NCBI GenBank assembly: GCA_930367215.1
Contig: OV884056.1
Coordinates: 199,495,310 to 199,559,309, forward strand
DNA: 64,000 bases
Direction of reading: 5' to 3'
DNA from: Pollenia angustigena
Lineage: Eukaryota > Arthropoda > Insecta > Diptera > Polleniidae
Position numbers and translations under genes: made by a program
Shown: positions 45,404 through 57,620 of the stretch, one piece after another
How positions within the stretch are numbered: position 1 is the first letter of the stretch
Layout of the letters: the number at the start of each line of letters is the position of its first letter
Notes under the pieces: model-generated
What the model was told of the DNA's origin: nothing
The model's input: the letters and a program-made list of their open reading frames with translations, nothing else
Databases searched by the model: none

Positions 45404-45732
45404 ATCCCTGCAAATAATAGGACCAGTCCAAACACGCGTGTAAAGAGTAGTCCACAAGGGACCAGGACTAGTCCAAAACTAACCCAAACGTATGGAAAAA
45501 ACCTGGTCTATTTAACATTACGATGTCCTAGGAGAGGACCATATAACCCACCTTTGGACCACTAAGGAGTAGTTTTAAAACTACTCCATGGTATACTCAA
45601 GAGGATTAGTTTTGAAGTCGTTTAAAAACGAAAGCATGTCGTTAAAAAACGAAGACATGTCGTGCTTGCATTACATCGGACCAGTCCATTTTATCAAAAT
45701 GGATCAGGTGGTCCAATTTTATTTGCAGGGAT
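45404..45732. mobile_element. MITE with ATCCCTGCAAATAA ends
   Basis: AATCCCTGCAAATAATAGGA at the left is inverted as TTTTATTTGCAGGGAT at the right. Inside, GGACCAGTCCA/GGACTAGTCC and AGTAGTTTTAAAACTACT form further palindromes. No clean duplication; superfamily open. Confidence 0.7.
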
Positions 45733-46557
45733 GAAACCAAAACGCCTTACTTAGAAACAAACAACTGTTTTCGGCGATTTACAGCTGTCACGTAAGGAAA
45801 TTACTCGCCAATTTACAGAAAAAGTGCGTCTGTAAAATTTTTGTGAGAAAGTTTCCGTTTTACGCTGTCAAATAAACTCACGAATAAAAATGGGGTGAGA
45901 AAAAAATGTTTAAGCAAAAAAATATATTCAAAATGCAAAATGCGATGAATAATAACACGCAAGAGATAATTTTGATATTGGTCGATTTATTCATTGATTA
46001 ATTATTTTGCTTTCAACATTTTCAAAAAATATACGAATGTTTTCAAAGCCATTTTGTAAAAACAAACATTAAAGTTGCTCTTTACAATTTTTGGTATAGC
46101 CGACGGTTGTATTTTCGCCGCCGTCGTTGAAAATGTTTTTGTACATTTTGGTCGGCGACAACGATATGTGAGACTGGCGTTCTCAACGTCTGTAATTTCA
46201 AATCGACTTCGAGCAAAATATTAAAATTATAACGTAACGAAGTAATCCCGTTAGATAGTTTTCGAGATGACACACTTTTTTCTCACTTTTCCAGAAACGA
46301 TGGAATATTTTGTCTCACATCGTTTCTATGCGAGAAGTTTACACCAAAGTTACAAAACCTGGGTACTGCTAAAGGAAGTGAAACATGTTCTTTCCCGGTG
46401 GTAACTACATATTTCATCGATCAAAGCAAATAGTAATTAAATTGTCGCACAGTTTTGAAGTATCTTTTATATAACCGAAAGAATTCATAAGAAGTGTAAG
46501 TCCTTCTGAGTTCTTCGCGGAGTAAAGTATTAATTACACAAGTTTAGAGCCAAAAAA
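45733..46557. other. Unclassified, GC-richer than surroundings
   Basis: Contains GCCGCCGTCGTTGAAAAT and GTCTCACATCGTTTC-like words and a minus frame (46082-46273) with an RRRRKYNRR tail that I cannot assign. Probably an unbounded mobile element rather than a host gene. Confidence 0.35.
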
Positions 46558-47334
46558 TACCAAGAACGCCACATGCCTAGATAAGTTAATTGAGACCTCC
46601 TGAACACAAAAAACGCTGTAATTTTTTTTTCCTAAGTACATTTTTTTAGATAACGGTACTTTTATGTTTTTCGGTGTATGATCCCACCCAAACTCTTGTG
46701 GAGCCCAACCAAAAAGGCATATCGTTGGAAAGTTAATTGAATGCCTTTTCTGCCGATATGCTGAAAATTTCTATCTGATAAGAAATGGCTGAGTAATGGC
46801 ACCTCAAAGTTCAAAATTTTCCTATTTTTTACGTTTTTTTCAAAATTTTTCATTTTTATTTCGTTTTTTTTTTTTTCTACGTTATATTAAATATCTGGAA
46901 TGTTTTATTTGTTAACCTAATAGTATATTTAATAACCAACATTTTAATTGGTAAAAAAATTTGAAATTTGAAAAAAATCGGATGAAAAATAAAGTTTTTA
47001 TTAAGGATTTTGTGGAACGACAATATTTTCATCTCATATAAAATTCCGTTTTTTTTTAAACCATCAGTTTTAACGTATTTAAAAAAAACGGAATTTTATA
47101 TATAGAAATTTTCAGCATATCGGCAGAAAGGGCATTCAATTAACTTTCCAACGATATGCCATTTATTTCGATTGGACTTTTTGATTGGGCTCCACAAGGG
47201 TTTGAGTGGGACCATACACCGAAAAACACAAAAGTACCGTTATCTAAAAAACTGTACTTGGGAAAAAAAATTACAGCGGTTTTCGTGTTCAGGAGGTCCC
47301 CATTAACTTATCGAGGCATGTGGCGATCTTGGTA
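46558..47334. mobile_element. 777-bp long inverted-repeat element
   Basis: Arms 46558-46774 and 47103-47334 are inverted copies, matching over CGCCACATGCCT, GACCTCCTGAACAC, TAGATAACGGTACTTTT and CAACGATATGCC. The right arm has about 15 extra bases (ATTTATTTCGATTGG). Loop 46775-47102 is AT-rich and contains an inner inverted AACGGAATTTTATAT/AAAATTCCGTTT pair. No duplication found. The frame at 47156 is a by-product of the arm. Confidence 0.85.
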
Positions 47335-49468
47335 CTTTTCCAAACTTAAAATTTGTAAAGCAGTGTTATACATCTCAAAGTTTTTGTAGACAAACAGGAC
47401 AGCGAGAACTTATTAAATAAACTTAAAGGAGTCCTTATTTATCCCTGTTTTAAAGCACAATCTTGTTAAAGAATTATTTTGTTGAAGATGTTATTGAAAT
47501 TTTGGAAATGTCTAACTTTTCTGTGAACCTCTTACTTTTTTATAGTTTTACTTTCTCAGCCATAAAGCAGTTTTTTTTTCGAAAGATACGATGCTTGAAA
47601 CGGACTTGGATGGAGTTTTTATTGAACCTTAAGTACAACCGTTTACCTGACACAATCATCTGAATCTTTCACATTGATAACTTCTTAAGCCTAATTATCG
47701 AAAGTCATTTTCAGAATGACCAGTTTCCTAATGTATCTTGTATTAATAAAATTTGTAGATTGTATCACCGTGGTTTTTATGTTCTCTGCTTGACTATGGT
47801 CGCCAAAGAGGAGTAGTTAAGAATCTGAATAAAAAACGATTCTCTGTTTTTAAGTGTTTTTTTTTCATAACGTTTATTTAATTGATCCTTCTACCGGCCA
47901 TAACCCATAACTCAAGCATCAGAATCAGTCTAAAGGCTACTTTGGACAGAAACTAGGCCTTTCGGTTCTTTGTCCTACTGCCAACATTACAAGTGGAAGG
48001 AAGAGAAAAGAAAAATGGAATGTGAAACAGGTTTGGAAGGGATTAAATATCTTTTAGTTTTGAAACCTTTTAATTCTGGTAATCAGATAGCACTTTGAAA
48101 ACGCATATATTGGGATTAAATAATGTTTCTGGATTAGGATTCCAAGTCAATACATCAATGATACTGGAATATACTCTTACACTACGATAATGGATATATT
48201 ATGACCGTGTAAAGACAAATTTTGCAAATAAAGCCATGTTAGAACAATTGTCTGGATGTAAACCATTTAAATGCGAACATGTATGGCTGTTTTGAGACCC
48301 GTCATTAAGATTTTTGATTTATATAACTTCACCAAAGTTTTAGAAAAAATTTAATTGAATAAAATAAGTGAATAATTTTCTTTCGGTAAAAACTGTTTTT
48401 TTTTTTTTTTTTTTAACTTATTACTGCTGCAAAAATATCAGAAAATAATTAATTCACTATTTTAAAAAAAATTGTCTTTTACCATCCCACTGTAAATGTT
48501 GTGGGAGACTTAATAATTTACAGCAGATAAACCGACAGACAAACATAAATAAACTTCCATTTACATTTATAAAGTTCACAGAGAATTGTATAGAAAATTA
48601 CTTTCATTACATTTAAAAAGTCATTAAAAATATTCTGGTTGTTGCTGTTTTTTTCTGTCTCTGTATTTTATTTTGTTTTCTTTCATTTTCATTTTATTTT
48701 TTGGATACATTAAATGAAAACCCAACTCTTTTTATGACCATCGAAATGTTTTTGTTGCTGGCAATTTTACCACTCTTTTTTACATTTTTACTTTAGTGGT
48801 TGTGCTATAATTTTGCGTTCTTATTGCTTTAAAATCTACAACAGTAAAAAACAAAAAGAAGTCTTGCAAAAGCAAGAGAATGATGGTAAAGACATACATA
48901 CTTGGGTCATTGCAAAACTAATTGGTCTGGTACGGCGAGGGCTGTTGTTGTAAAGAACAGAGTCGGATTTTTTTTAGTGAAATTAAATCAAAATGGATAA
49001 ATATAATAAATATGGGCTCGATTTTTATGTATTTTTAATTAGAAAGAAAGCAAATAAAAGATGTTTCCAAAAATTTAAAATATATCCACTTAAAAAATTC
49101 TAAAGACTGCATTTATTCTTTTGTATTTCGCAAGTGTTTTGAAATAGTTTCGGGCAGAAAATGTTTCTTTATAAAAAAGAAATGACAATTTGTACAAACC
49201 TCTTATTTTTCCCCCTTCTAAAGAGCAACCTCGGTTAACGCAACTAATAGAAATTTAGTCTATTGCGATAACTGAAGTGTTTGCGTTAATCGATTCAAAA
49301 ATTTCTACTACCATTTTTCGATTAAAACCCGATTAAAAATCGATTTAAAACCAAGTAAAAGGTAACGTTAAAAAACTCTCGTAAGCTTTGAAAAGAAATG
49401 TATATTGATTAAAATAAAGAAAACCCAATAACATACAAAAAAGTAGATGTTCTAATTTTTGAAAATGT
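47335..49468. other. AT-rich stretch without genes
   Basis: No long frames; poly(T) at 48397-48413. The short frames near 47156-47663 lack homology. No element boundaries recognised. Confidence 0.4.
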
Positions 49469-49476
49469 GTAATGAT

Positions 49477-50723
49477 CAGGGAAACAATAAATATGCAATT
49501 GCATGTTTTTCCTTGGGCGAGCAATGAAGGCAGAAACAATATATTTATACGTTTTAGAGCTTTTTATCAATTTTGGCATCAATTTGTTTGTGCATATTTT
49601 TGCATATTTTACCGTTTGCAGCATTTTTTTGCATTATTTAGTGGAAAGCGCTTTTTGCAGCTTTTAGCGCATATTTTGCCTTTTTGATGCATATTTTGAT
49701 ACATTTAAAATATGTTCAGATGCCTACAAGAGCTTTCGCAGCAAAACAATTTTTTTTTTTGCGAAATTTTTTGCTTTTCTGTTTCCAATATCTATCTGTT
49801 TACCCAACGCTTCATTTGCGCCATCTACTTTTAATTTTTACTCGAAAATTGTAAGACATAGCAGGTTGTCATTACAGATAAATGTTATTTTAAACTTTAT
49901 AAAGAAACATTAAGGAAGAATCAATTATAAAGGTATATGTTTTTGGCGATGTGTGTAGTACATAGAAATCTGGACCAATCTGTAAGTATACCGATCGATT
50001 TAGAATCACTTTTTAAAGTGATATAACGATAACCATCCGTCCGTCTGGCTGGTTGGCTGTCCATGGTTATTTTGTGCGCGAAGTACAAACGTTGCAATCT
50101 TGTAGATTATTTGATCAAATTTGGAAAATACATTTTAATTGTACTAAGGACGAAGTCTATGTAAGTGGTGAGAATCAGTCTATAATTTAATATATTCCGC
50201 ATAAAAACTTCTTTCCAAATTAGACTCTTTGTGTCCATAAACCATCTAATTATGTTGTCATTTAGATTAATTTCGCCCCATAAATATTTTACTGCAAATT
50301 AAATTCTTTTCGAATCATTTCACATTTGCCCAAAGCTACGATCCATAAAAAGCTTTAACTTAATTTTAATTGTTACCATTAATACACAATTTAGCAACCG
50401 TCCTTAAAATCCCTTTAAGATATAAAATCTCATATGGGTGTTAATATCTAGATAATATTCGGCACATATAACTCTTATATGAATTTTAACCCCTTAACAT
50501 AACTTTGTGCTTGTGAGCACATAGGCTTAACCGCTTATAATTTTAAAATTGTTTTTATAAATGGAACTTTTATAAAATTGTTGAATATTTTTTTTTTCAA
50601 ATTAAAAATTGTTGAATTTTTTGGGGCATATTTTTAGCTATTTTCAGGGCATATTTTCAAGTTTTTACTGCAAATTTTATGCGCATAAAACGCGTTTTTA
50701 AGAGCATATTTCTGGTTTCCCTG
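49477..50723. mobile_element. hAT element with CAGGGAAAC ends
   Basis: Begins CAGGGAAACAATAAATATGC and ends GCATATTTCTGGTTTCCCTG. Flanks GTAATGAT and GTAATGAC match at 7 of 8. Subterminal regions are rich in GCATATTTT(G/T) words. The middle (about 49980-50130) carries a dispersed-repeat tail with CCATCCGTCCGTCTGGCTGG. No transposase. Confidence 0.8.
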
Positions 50724-50731
50724 GTAATGAC

Positions 50732-51509
50732 AGTTTTAAACAAGTTAAGGATTCTTGTTTTTAACGAAAAAGTATGAAATTTTCGATCGGGTTTTTTTTT
50801 CATGAAATACATTTTGATATGCAATTTTTCGAAACTTTTTCAAGACCGACATAATAATCAAAAGAAGTATTATTCTCATCCGCCTATTGAAGATAAGCAT
50901 AAAAGCTCTTGATAGCATTCTGACATGAAACTTTTTAAAAGTATTTGACCTAAAACAACATTTTACTGCATGTAAAAATAAATCAAAATACAAAATTCCT
51001 GTTGTTTTTGTTTTATAGTAAGTGTCTGTGTTAAAATCGAAGCCACCTTGGCAAGTAAATACAGCATGTGCAATTACGTTTGTAGTTTTAAATTTATTTA
51101 CGTATAAAAAAACCTATTGATGTTTCGTATTTTAAAAAGTTGCGTTAACAGAGTCACCAGTGTAAAGAACTTGAGTGTTGCGATTATTGAGGAGTTGCTT
51201 TTATCGAGATTTTAGTTCGAAAACAAGTTATGCACTTCGAGAAATTCCACACGAGAAGGAGTTTGCAGTAGAAGAATTCAAAAATGTTGCACACTATTAT
51301 TATTCTGCATTAGAGTTCGGTTAAATTTTTTTTTTTTTAATAAAGCTTTAAAAGAAATTCCTGGAAAGTAATAACAATTATAATTAATAATTTAATTCGT
51401 AGTCTTATTGCATATAACACTGTGCAACAAAAAAAAAACCAGCCTCAACACTTGCAACGCGAAATGAAAGTAGACAACTAGTAGAGCAAATCAAAGGTTT
51501 TGAAAAGTT
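50732..51509. other. Non-coding spacer
   Basis: AT-rich, minus frame 50745-50993 without recognised homology. Nothing else supported. Confidence 0.35.
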
Positions 51510-52380
51510 AGCTCGGGTTCCCGAAATATGGACCCCTAAAGTTTTTGAATTTTTTGAAAAGGCGTTCGGTATAAGTCAAAAAAAAATATACTAAATGTAC
51601 TTCTGAGCTAAAAAATAATTTCAAATGTCTGCAGTAGAATCGTATGGCGATTCTTATCTTAGAATATATTTACCCTCTAACACTAATTTTAAGGGGTAAT
51701 TTATGCCCTTTTTTTAACTTCCCCACACAAGTTTACTAAAACGGCACTTTAGAGGGTTAAAATGTTGCACGAAAATTTTCTACACTAAATTTTTTATAGG
51801 GGTCTTCTAAGAGCAAAAGTTCGTTCAATGTATGTAAAACGGATTTTCGAAATTTCGGGCATTGAAATTATTGAATTTCTTGAAAAGACGTTTGGTACAA
51901 GTTAAAAAAATATACTAAATGTACTTCCGAGCTAAAAGACTATTTCAGATGTCTTCAGCAGAATTGTATTGCGATTCTTTCTAAGAATATATTAACCTTC
52001 TAACACTCATTTTAACACATTGAGTGCCAAGGCACTTTCAGCAAATACGATGCTGGGGGCCACAGCATTTTTTTGGCGTAATCTCTTCGAAAACGTCAAT
52101 ATTGGAATTTAGGACACTACCAGTAATATTTACTACTTAAAAATAGAGAGTGATTTACACCGACGAGGCGCCTCCCGACTCTTTTTTAATGCAAGACCTA
52201 AAAAAACACTCACATATATGTCCGACGTGGTGTAAACCACATGGTGCAGTGTCACACATATGTGTCCGACGTGGCAGTCAATGTGTTAAGGGGTAATTTT
52301 TGTACTTCTTTCAGCTTCTACACTAAAACGGCACGTTAGAGGGTTGAAATGTTCTACGAATATTTTCTGCATAAAATTTC
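51510..52380. repeat. 326-bp tandem duplication, second copy interrupted
   Basis: TTGAATTTTTTGAAAAGGCG (51545) and TTGAATTTCTTGAAAAGACG (51871) start parallel blocks that stay aligned through ATATACTAAATGTACTTC, GAGCTAAAA and CTAACACT. The second copy is then interrupted by a TTAA-type MITE and resumes with AGGGGTAATTT and CACTAAAACGGCAC. Confidence 0.9.
52016..52283. mobile_element. piggyBac-type MITE (TTAA target)
   Basis: CACATTGAGTGCCAAGGCAC at the left, GGCAGTCAATGTG at the right, flanked by TTAA on both sides (52012-52015, 52284-52287). The inner repeated words ATGTCCGACGTGG occur twice (near 52219 and 52262). The neighbouring tandem copy shows the empty site ATTTTAAGGGGTAATTT (about 51689), confirming insertion at a single TTAA. 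Confidence 0.9.
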
Positions 52381-53164
52381 AATAAATTTGTTTGAACCGT
52401 ATTTGCATGTTAATTCGGCCCAGATAGAGACTATCATGAAAATGATGATGATATGATGCTTTTACAACATTAAATTTTGCAAAATTTTGTATGTCTTGTT
52501 TTATGTTTTGGAACAATTGTCTTAACTGGCCGGTTGTTTTATCATTAGTACTCCTTCTAAAACCATTCAATATCATATTTTAGTTTTTAACAAAATTGAT
52601 ATTTATTTTTTTCATAATTTTTAAACATTTTGTTTTTTTTTTAGCTTTGAATCTAAAAATCTGAACAAATTAATTTTTTTTTATTATAAATATTTGTCAT
52701 TTATTTTGCTTATCAATTAGTGGTTATTGACATAAAAAGTTTTTAATTGATTGTTTTCTAATTAATTAGTGTTGCTTAGTTAGAGATAAATTCATAACAG
52801 CAGATGAATTCTAAATAAAAATCCTTGTAGTTCATATTCGATTGAATTAATCAAAATTGTTAGCTGCTGGTTTTATAAATAGAGTCACACAGAAGTTCAA
52901 GTCGTGCTACTGATCTATTTTAAAACAAATCTTTCTAGTGAAATTTACTGTTGAGTATGAAGTGCGTTATTTAGAAATATAACAAGCATGTGAAATACCA
53001 TTAATTGTCATTGCTAATAACAGCATTGTCATTAAAAATAAAAACTACTGATCCTGTAAATATCATTGAAGAGGATTTACTTGGAGTTACTTTTTATAGC
53101 TTTCTTTGAATGAAAATTATTTCAATAAAAACTTTTTAGAGAAAATATTTTTTAATCCAAATTT
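52381..53164. other. AT-rich stretch without genes
   Basis: Mostly poly(T)/AT sequence; the minus frame 52379-52576 has no recognised homology. Confidence 0.4.
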
Positions 53165-53590
53165 TGATATTTTTAATTAACAAGATTTTGTTAGTCGTGC
53201 TTGATTCCAAATTTTCATTATTGATAAAAACACTGAAATTTATTGTTGAAGGAATAAGCTATTCCTATGCGCATTTCACTGGTTGCTTAGGCCAGATCGT
53301 CAGAAAACTTCATTCAAAGATTCTAGAAAAGCTTAAGATATTAAACAGTTATAACTGTAAGCCGAATAAGAATTACCTTAAGCAAAAGCCTTACTTGTAA
53401 CCATATCAAAGCTTTAACAAAAACAACAATAAACTAAACTCACTGTTTATTGTTCTTTTCTTACATTCCCCACTACAATTGGTTGGAATTCTTCCAATAT
53501 TAATTGTAGTTGTAAGTAGGTTAAGAAAAAACAAAATGAAAACAAAAACAACTTGCTTTATTGCTCTCGCAAAAATAAAGCATACTTTTT
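53165..53590 (+). repeat. Truncated copy of the foldback family
   Basis: Collinear with 27886-28218 and the inner part of its units: GATTTTGTTAGTCGTGCTTG, GCGCATTTCACTGGTTGC, CCCCACTACAATTGGTTGG and ATTAATTGTAGTTGTAAGTA. It extends into the GTTAAGAAAAAACAAAATG block found in the array. The 78-residue frame at 53164 lies within this repeat. Confidence 0.8.
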
Positions 53591-53679
53591 AATTAATTTA
53601 ATTTTCATTAAATTATTTTTATGAAGAAAGGAGTTTTACAACATGAAATAATTTAAAAATTTATTGATAATATTTCATT

Positions 53680-53706
53680 CTTGACTGCCGCGGGGCTCGA
53701 ACCCAG
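53680..53706 (-). repeat. tRNA-like T-arm / B-box fragment
   Basis: The minus strand reads CCTGGGTTCGAGCCCCGCGG, an RNA polymerase III B-box-like T arm followed by GGCAGTCA where an acceptor end would be. No matching 5' acceptor (GACTGCC) or A box was found upstream, so this is a tRNA-derived (SINE-like) fragment, not a tRNA gene. MITE copy B is inserted directly in it. Confidence 0.4.
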
Positions 53707-53937
53707 GGGTCTAATCACCGCATACGATATCGAGCAAAATTGATCGAAATTATTTATTTTGGTATCATGAAACTCGATATCGAATGAAATGTATTGAATT
53801 TGAAATAATAGCATTCGATATCGAGTAACTCGACATTACATTTATCGAGTTTTCATTCGATACGTCAGTGTCTATCGTATGCAAAAAAATTCGATAGTTT
53901 ACTCGATACGATAGTATCGAATACGGCGATTAGACCC
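53707..53937. mobile_element. 231-bp MITE (GGGTCTAAT ends), copy B
   Basis: GGGTCTAATCACCGCATACG to GCGATTAGACCC, flanked by CAG on both sides (53704-53706, 53938-53940). Same length and near-identical interior to copy A at 35717-35947. Confidence 0.9.
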
Positions 53938-53940
53938 CAG

Positions 53941-54340
53941 GCTTTTATGATTAATAATTTAATGTTCTTCCTTACTTCTGTATTTTCGTACTTTTTGTCA
54001 AGAATTCTTCTTGAAGTCCAAAGTACATTTTTTCTGTATTTCATTTGTTGTCTTTCTTTTTCTTGTTGACTTTTTCCGCACAACTTGAAGGACAAATGTA
54101 AGTGATTTTAAGTAAATTTTAGTGTTTGTTGAAAAGTTTGAAATTTTTTCACGAATTTGAGCCATGTTTGCGATAGAAACGATTTTCCCTGTCATTTTTT
54201 ACAGCTTTCACGAATTTTAATAAATATAAGACTTCGCCATCATGCTGCGGTTACCAAATTAGCGATATTTAGTTCAACTAAATTTTTTTCGAACAAAAAC
54301 TTTAAATACACAAATACATGCAGATTTAAGAACACCAATT
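53941..54340. other. AT-rich spacer
   Basis: Overlapping minus frames (53865-54195) are Lys/Asn-rich without recognised homology. Nothing supported. Confidence 0.35.
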
Positions 54341-54342
54341 TA

Positions 54343-54939
54343 AAGGGTGTTTTTTTTTTTTGGAGTGATACAACTTTGAGTTGGCATCAGTGGTTTATTT
54401 GACCACCCATTTAACAGTTGATAGTTGCGTTTTGTTTAGTTTGCTTTGACATTTCATTATGGATCGACTTACACCAGAGCAACGCGTGGAAATTTTTAAT
54501 CAAAATAATTCGGCAAATGGGCTGAAGCATAAATTGATATTAATTTTGAATTTGAATTTTCATTCAAAATTTTATTTTTCGATTAACCCCATTTCCGGTT
54601 AAATGGGTGCGTAAATAAGCAGAATTGTCTAATTTGCAATGAGGAGAATACACATTCATAGAAACTTACTGTTTGGTGCGCTTTTTGGGCTGGCGTAGTC
54701 ATTGGCCGGCCCATATGTCTTAAAAAAAGGTGATAGTCAGACTGCGAAAAGTTATTGAAAATAAGTGTTCCAGATTGCGCTTTCTACGCGCTAGCTGTGG
54801 CGGCCGCATGGCCGAAATCATATTTAAAAATTAACGTCTAAAATGTCTATCCAATTAAGACTGTTTCATTGATATCAAAGATATATTACTATGTTTCACT
54901 ATGATTTAAACTTGTTTCACTCTAAAAAAAAACACCCTT
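54343..54939 (+). mobile_element. Internally deleted IS630/Tc1/mariner transposon
   Basis: Ends AAGGGTGTTTTTTTTTTTTT and AAAAAAAAACACCCTT, with TA on both sides (54341-54342, 54940-54941). It holds the first codons, a central scrap and the C-terminal end of its transposase in the plus orientation. Confidence 0.85.
54459..54834 (+). pseudogene. Tc1/mariner-superfamily transposase remnant
   Basis: ATG at 54459 opens MDRLTPEQRVEIFNQNNS, the typical N-terminus of one arthropod transposase group of this superfamily. Then a deletion and frame changes lead to EENTHS, LTVWCAFWAGVVIGRP (around 54640-54710, near the second catalytic Asp in intact enzymes) and CGGRMAEIIFKN before the stop at 54832. A full protein is about 340-350 residues; here most of the DNA-binding and catalytic domains are gone. 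Confidence 0.75.
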
Positions 54940-54941
54940 TA

Positions 54942-56167
54942 TGAAATATGCGGTTTCAAAAAATTTGTCGTTTTCAATTCAAGTCGAAACCTAGAACATA
55001 CCTGAATATTAGCATTGATATTAAAAAGATTTTTGTTTAAAAAACAATGAATTATCCACATTTGCGGTGATAGAAGGTTTCACAAAGCCGTTTAACCAGT
55101 GCCAAATTTTTAGTAAAAATATTTTGTAAATAATTTTCACTAAAAGTATTAAAAAAAAATTCAGTGAAATTATAATTTTATAATAAAAACTATTAATTAA
55201 AATTTGTTTATGAAACAGTTCATCGCATATCTTTTTGGAAAATATTTTTAGTGAAAAAGTTTTTAGCAAAATATTTTATATTTTTTTATTAGCAAAATAT
55301 TTTTGGTATTTGGCATATTTTATTATCAAAAAATTCTTTAGTAATTAAAATATCTAAAAATTTCCATTGGAATATTAGCCTGAAATTGTATTATTATTAT
55401 CCGATTCGCTTGAATACTCAACAATTTTTATCATCATTAACCACTTTCATTTACAAATTTATCCACAAATAATTAACAAGCAAACTGTCTAATGCAAAAA
55501 AGTTAAAGTTTGCATTTAGCTAAAGTTAGGATTAAGTTAACAGATAGTAATGTATTATCCAAGTTTAAATAATGGCCTTTATCCTAGCAAAAGTGAGTAA
55601 GCTTAATGTGTTGGTTAACTTATGTTAACTTTAGCTTTTTTTTTTGCGTAAGTCAAAAAATCTTTATATCTCCATCAATATCCCAGTATTCTTAAATGCT
55701 CAAAATGCCAAAAACTCAATAGAAAAACATATGTATTGCAATTATTTATAACCGAATCAGACGGCACAACCCAACCTTGAACTTATGCAACGTTTAACAC
55801 AAATTAATGAATGATTAATTGGAAAATAAATTGACTTGTGTCACTTAATTACAATAAAATAAAAGATTTCGTATGCATCCATCTTTTTCCATGTTTAATG
55901 AAAAAGAATTTTGAGCCAAAAGAGTTCCTGAACTCATGTATATGGAGAGAGAATGAGAAAAAAGGGAAAATTAATTTAACTGACTACAATGCCAACATTA
56001 ATTACAATGAAGTTGTTTTTAATGATAAAAGATTTTAATGATGATGACGTTGATGATGTTGCTGATGAGGGCGATAATTATGTCTGCAAAATAATTGTTA
56101 TAGTGATAATAATGTTTAAAGGCTGTTTTATAGACATTTGCATATACATATGTGTATAGAGCAGTGG
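54942..56167. other. AT-rich stretch, one imperfect inverted pair
   Basis: TGCAAAAAAGTTAAAGTTTG (about 55492) and GTTAACTTTAGCTTTTTTTT (about 55624) are roughly inverted and may mark a small decayed element. A GATGATGACGTTGATGATG simple repeat begins at 56039. No gene. Confidence 0.35.
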
Positions 56168-56175
56168 TGGACAAC

Positions 56176-57612
56176 TAGGCTATTCATTTAATCGACCTTT
56201 TGCTTTAATCGGTTAATCGCTCGATTAATTAACCGAGGTTTTGGTTTAATCGGTTAATAATCGGTTAATTTTGCTTTTCATCGGTTAACCGATTAATAAA
56301 GTTTTTTATAAATTAAGTAATTTCAATACATAAAAATGCATTAATTGCTTATTATTTGGAGTGTATAAGTAAAAAAAAAACAATAACATACCAAACATAA
56401 CAATTCTTGAACTTGTTAAAAATAAATATTGTTGTGTTTTAAAATAAAAATTGTAATGCTGTGTTCATTGATTCTTCATAACTGTATAGTAGAAATCTAT
56501 ATTATAAGCGGTAGCTTACAACAGTCATATCGTTGGCTAAATATGCAAACCTGCTAACTCACTTTCAGCACATTTTACAGGAGAGACAAAAAACTGTTTA
56601 TTTTTCCTATTTGAAGCTTGATAGAAAATTAAAATTACAGTCAGTTTTACACACTTCAAGACTTTAATAGAAGAAAAACTACATGCTGGTTGGCGTATCT
56701 TTCTCTTCCACACGGCATCAAAATCTCAATTTAAATAAAAAGTGGTTTGCATGTTAAGCCGACGATATATATTTCCTGTAATTATTTTAAGACATAAGAC
56801 TTTATGACTACCTTGTGAATCCACAAAATATTTACGTATTTATTCAAAAATAAACTGAGATAATTTTATTAGTTATTTCAATAGTTAAAGGACATCTAAT
56901 ACAAAAATCATTTAGAAAAATAATTTGGTTTAAATGTTTAGGATTAAAGCGATTCTTTTCTTTAGTTTTGACAAAAGTTGACTTGGAAACAATTCTTTCA
57001 CTTATCGTAGATGAATATCTAATATCTCAGTACTTTTCCAGGATTTTTCTTAACATATAAAATACTCCATTATGCCATTAGAGTTTTTAAAAATTTTAAA
57101 CACTACTAATTGTTTCGGTTAATTTTGTTAAAAGACTGATATGAGAAGATCTGATAAAAAACAAATAACTAAACACAAATATATAAAAAGTACGTGAAAC
57201 AAAAAAAAAAGGTATTGGCAATCATATATTTAACCCATTTTTCGCCACATTCCTGTTGATCGATGAAGAAGATAAAAAAAACATTGAAAAACACTGTAAT
57301 TTAAGTCAGTGGTCGGCGGAGAATGGGTTAAAATGAAAATCACTGAACACCTTCTTTGTTTGTATGAAAAAATAGTTTCTAAACAAATACATTTTGTATA
57401 TGAGACAAAACAAATAATTAAAATCACGAAAAAAAATGTGTTATAATACTACAAAATATTGTAAATTTTGTTACTTTGGTTAATCGGTTAATCGACTGAA
57501 ATTAACCGGTTTAATCGTTAACCGAAAAAAGCCAATTTGAAATTAGCCGATCAGATCATCGGGTAGTAATTAATCGGTTTACCGGTTGACGGTAAACCGA
57601 ATGAATACCCTA
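56176..57612. mobile_element. hAT element with perfect 8-bp duplication and CGGTTAA-rich ends
   Basis: Starts TAGGCTATTCATTTAATCG and ends CGAATGAATACCCTA. TGGACAAC flanks both sides exactly (56168-56175, 57613-57620). Both subterminal zones (to about 56300 and from 57478) are dense in ATCGGTTAA/TTAACCGAT. The interior is AT-rich with no transposase left. Confidence 0.9.
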
Positions 57613-57620
57613 TGGACAAC

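Noticed and set aside
53680..53706. A true tRNA gene
   Set aside because: Only the T-arm-like part is present; no A box, anticodon arm or matching 5' acceptor sequence within the expected distance.
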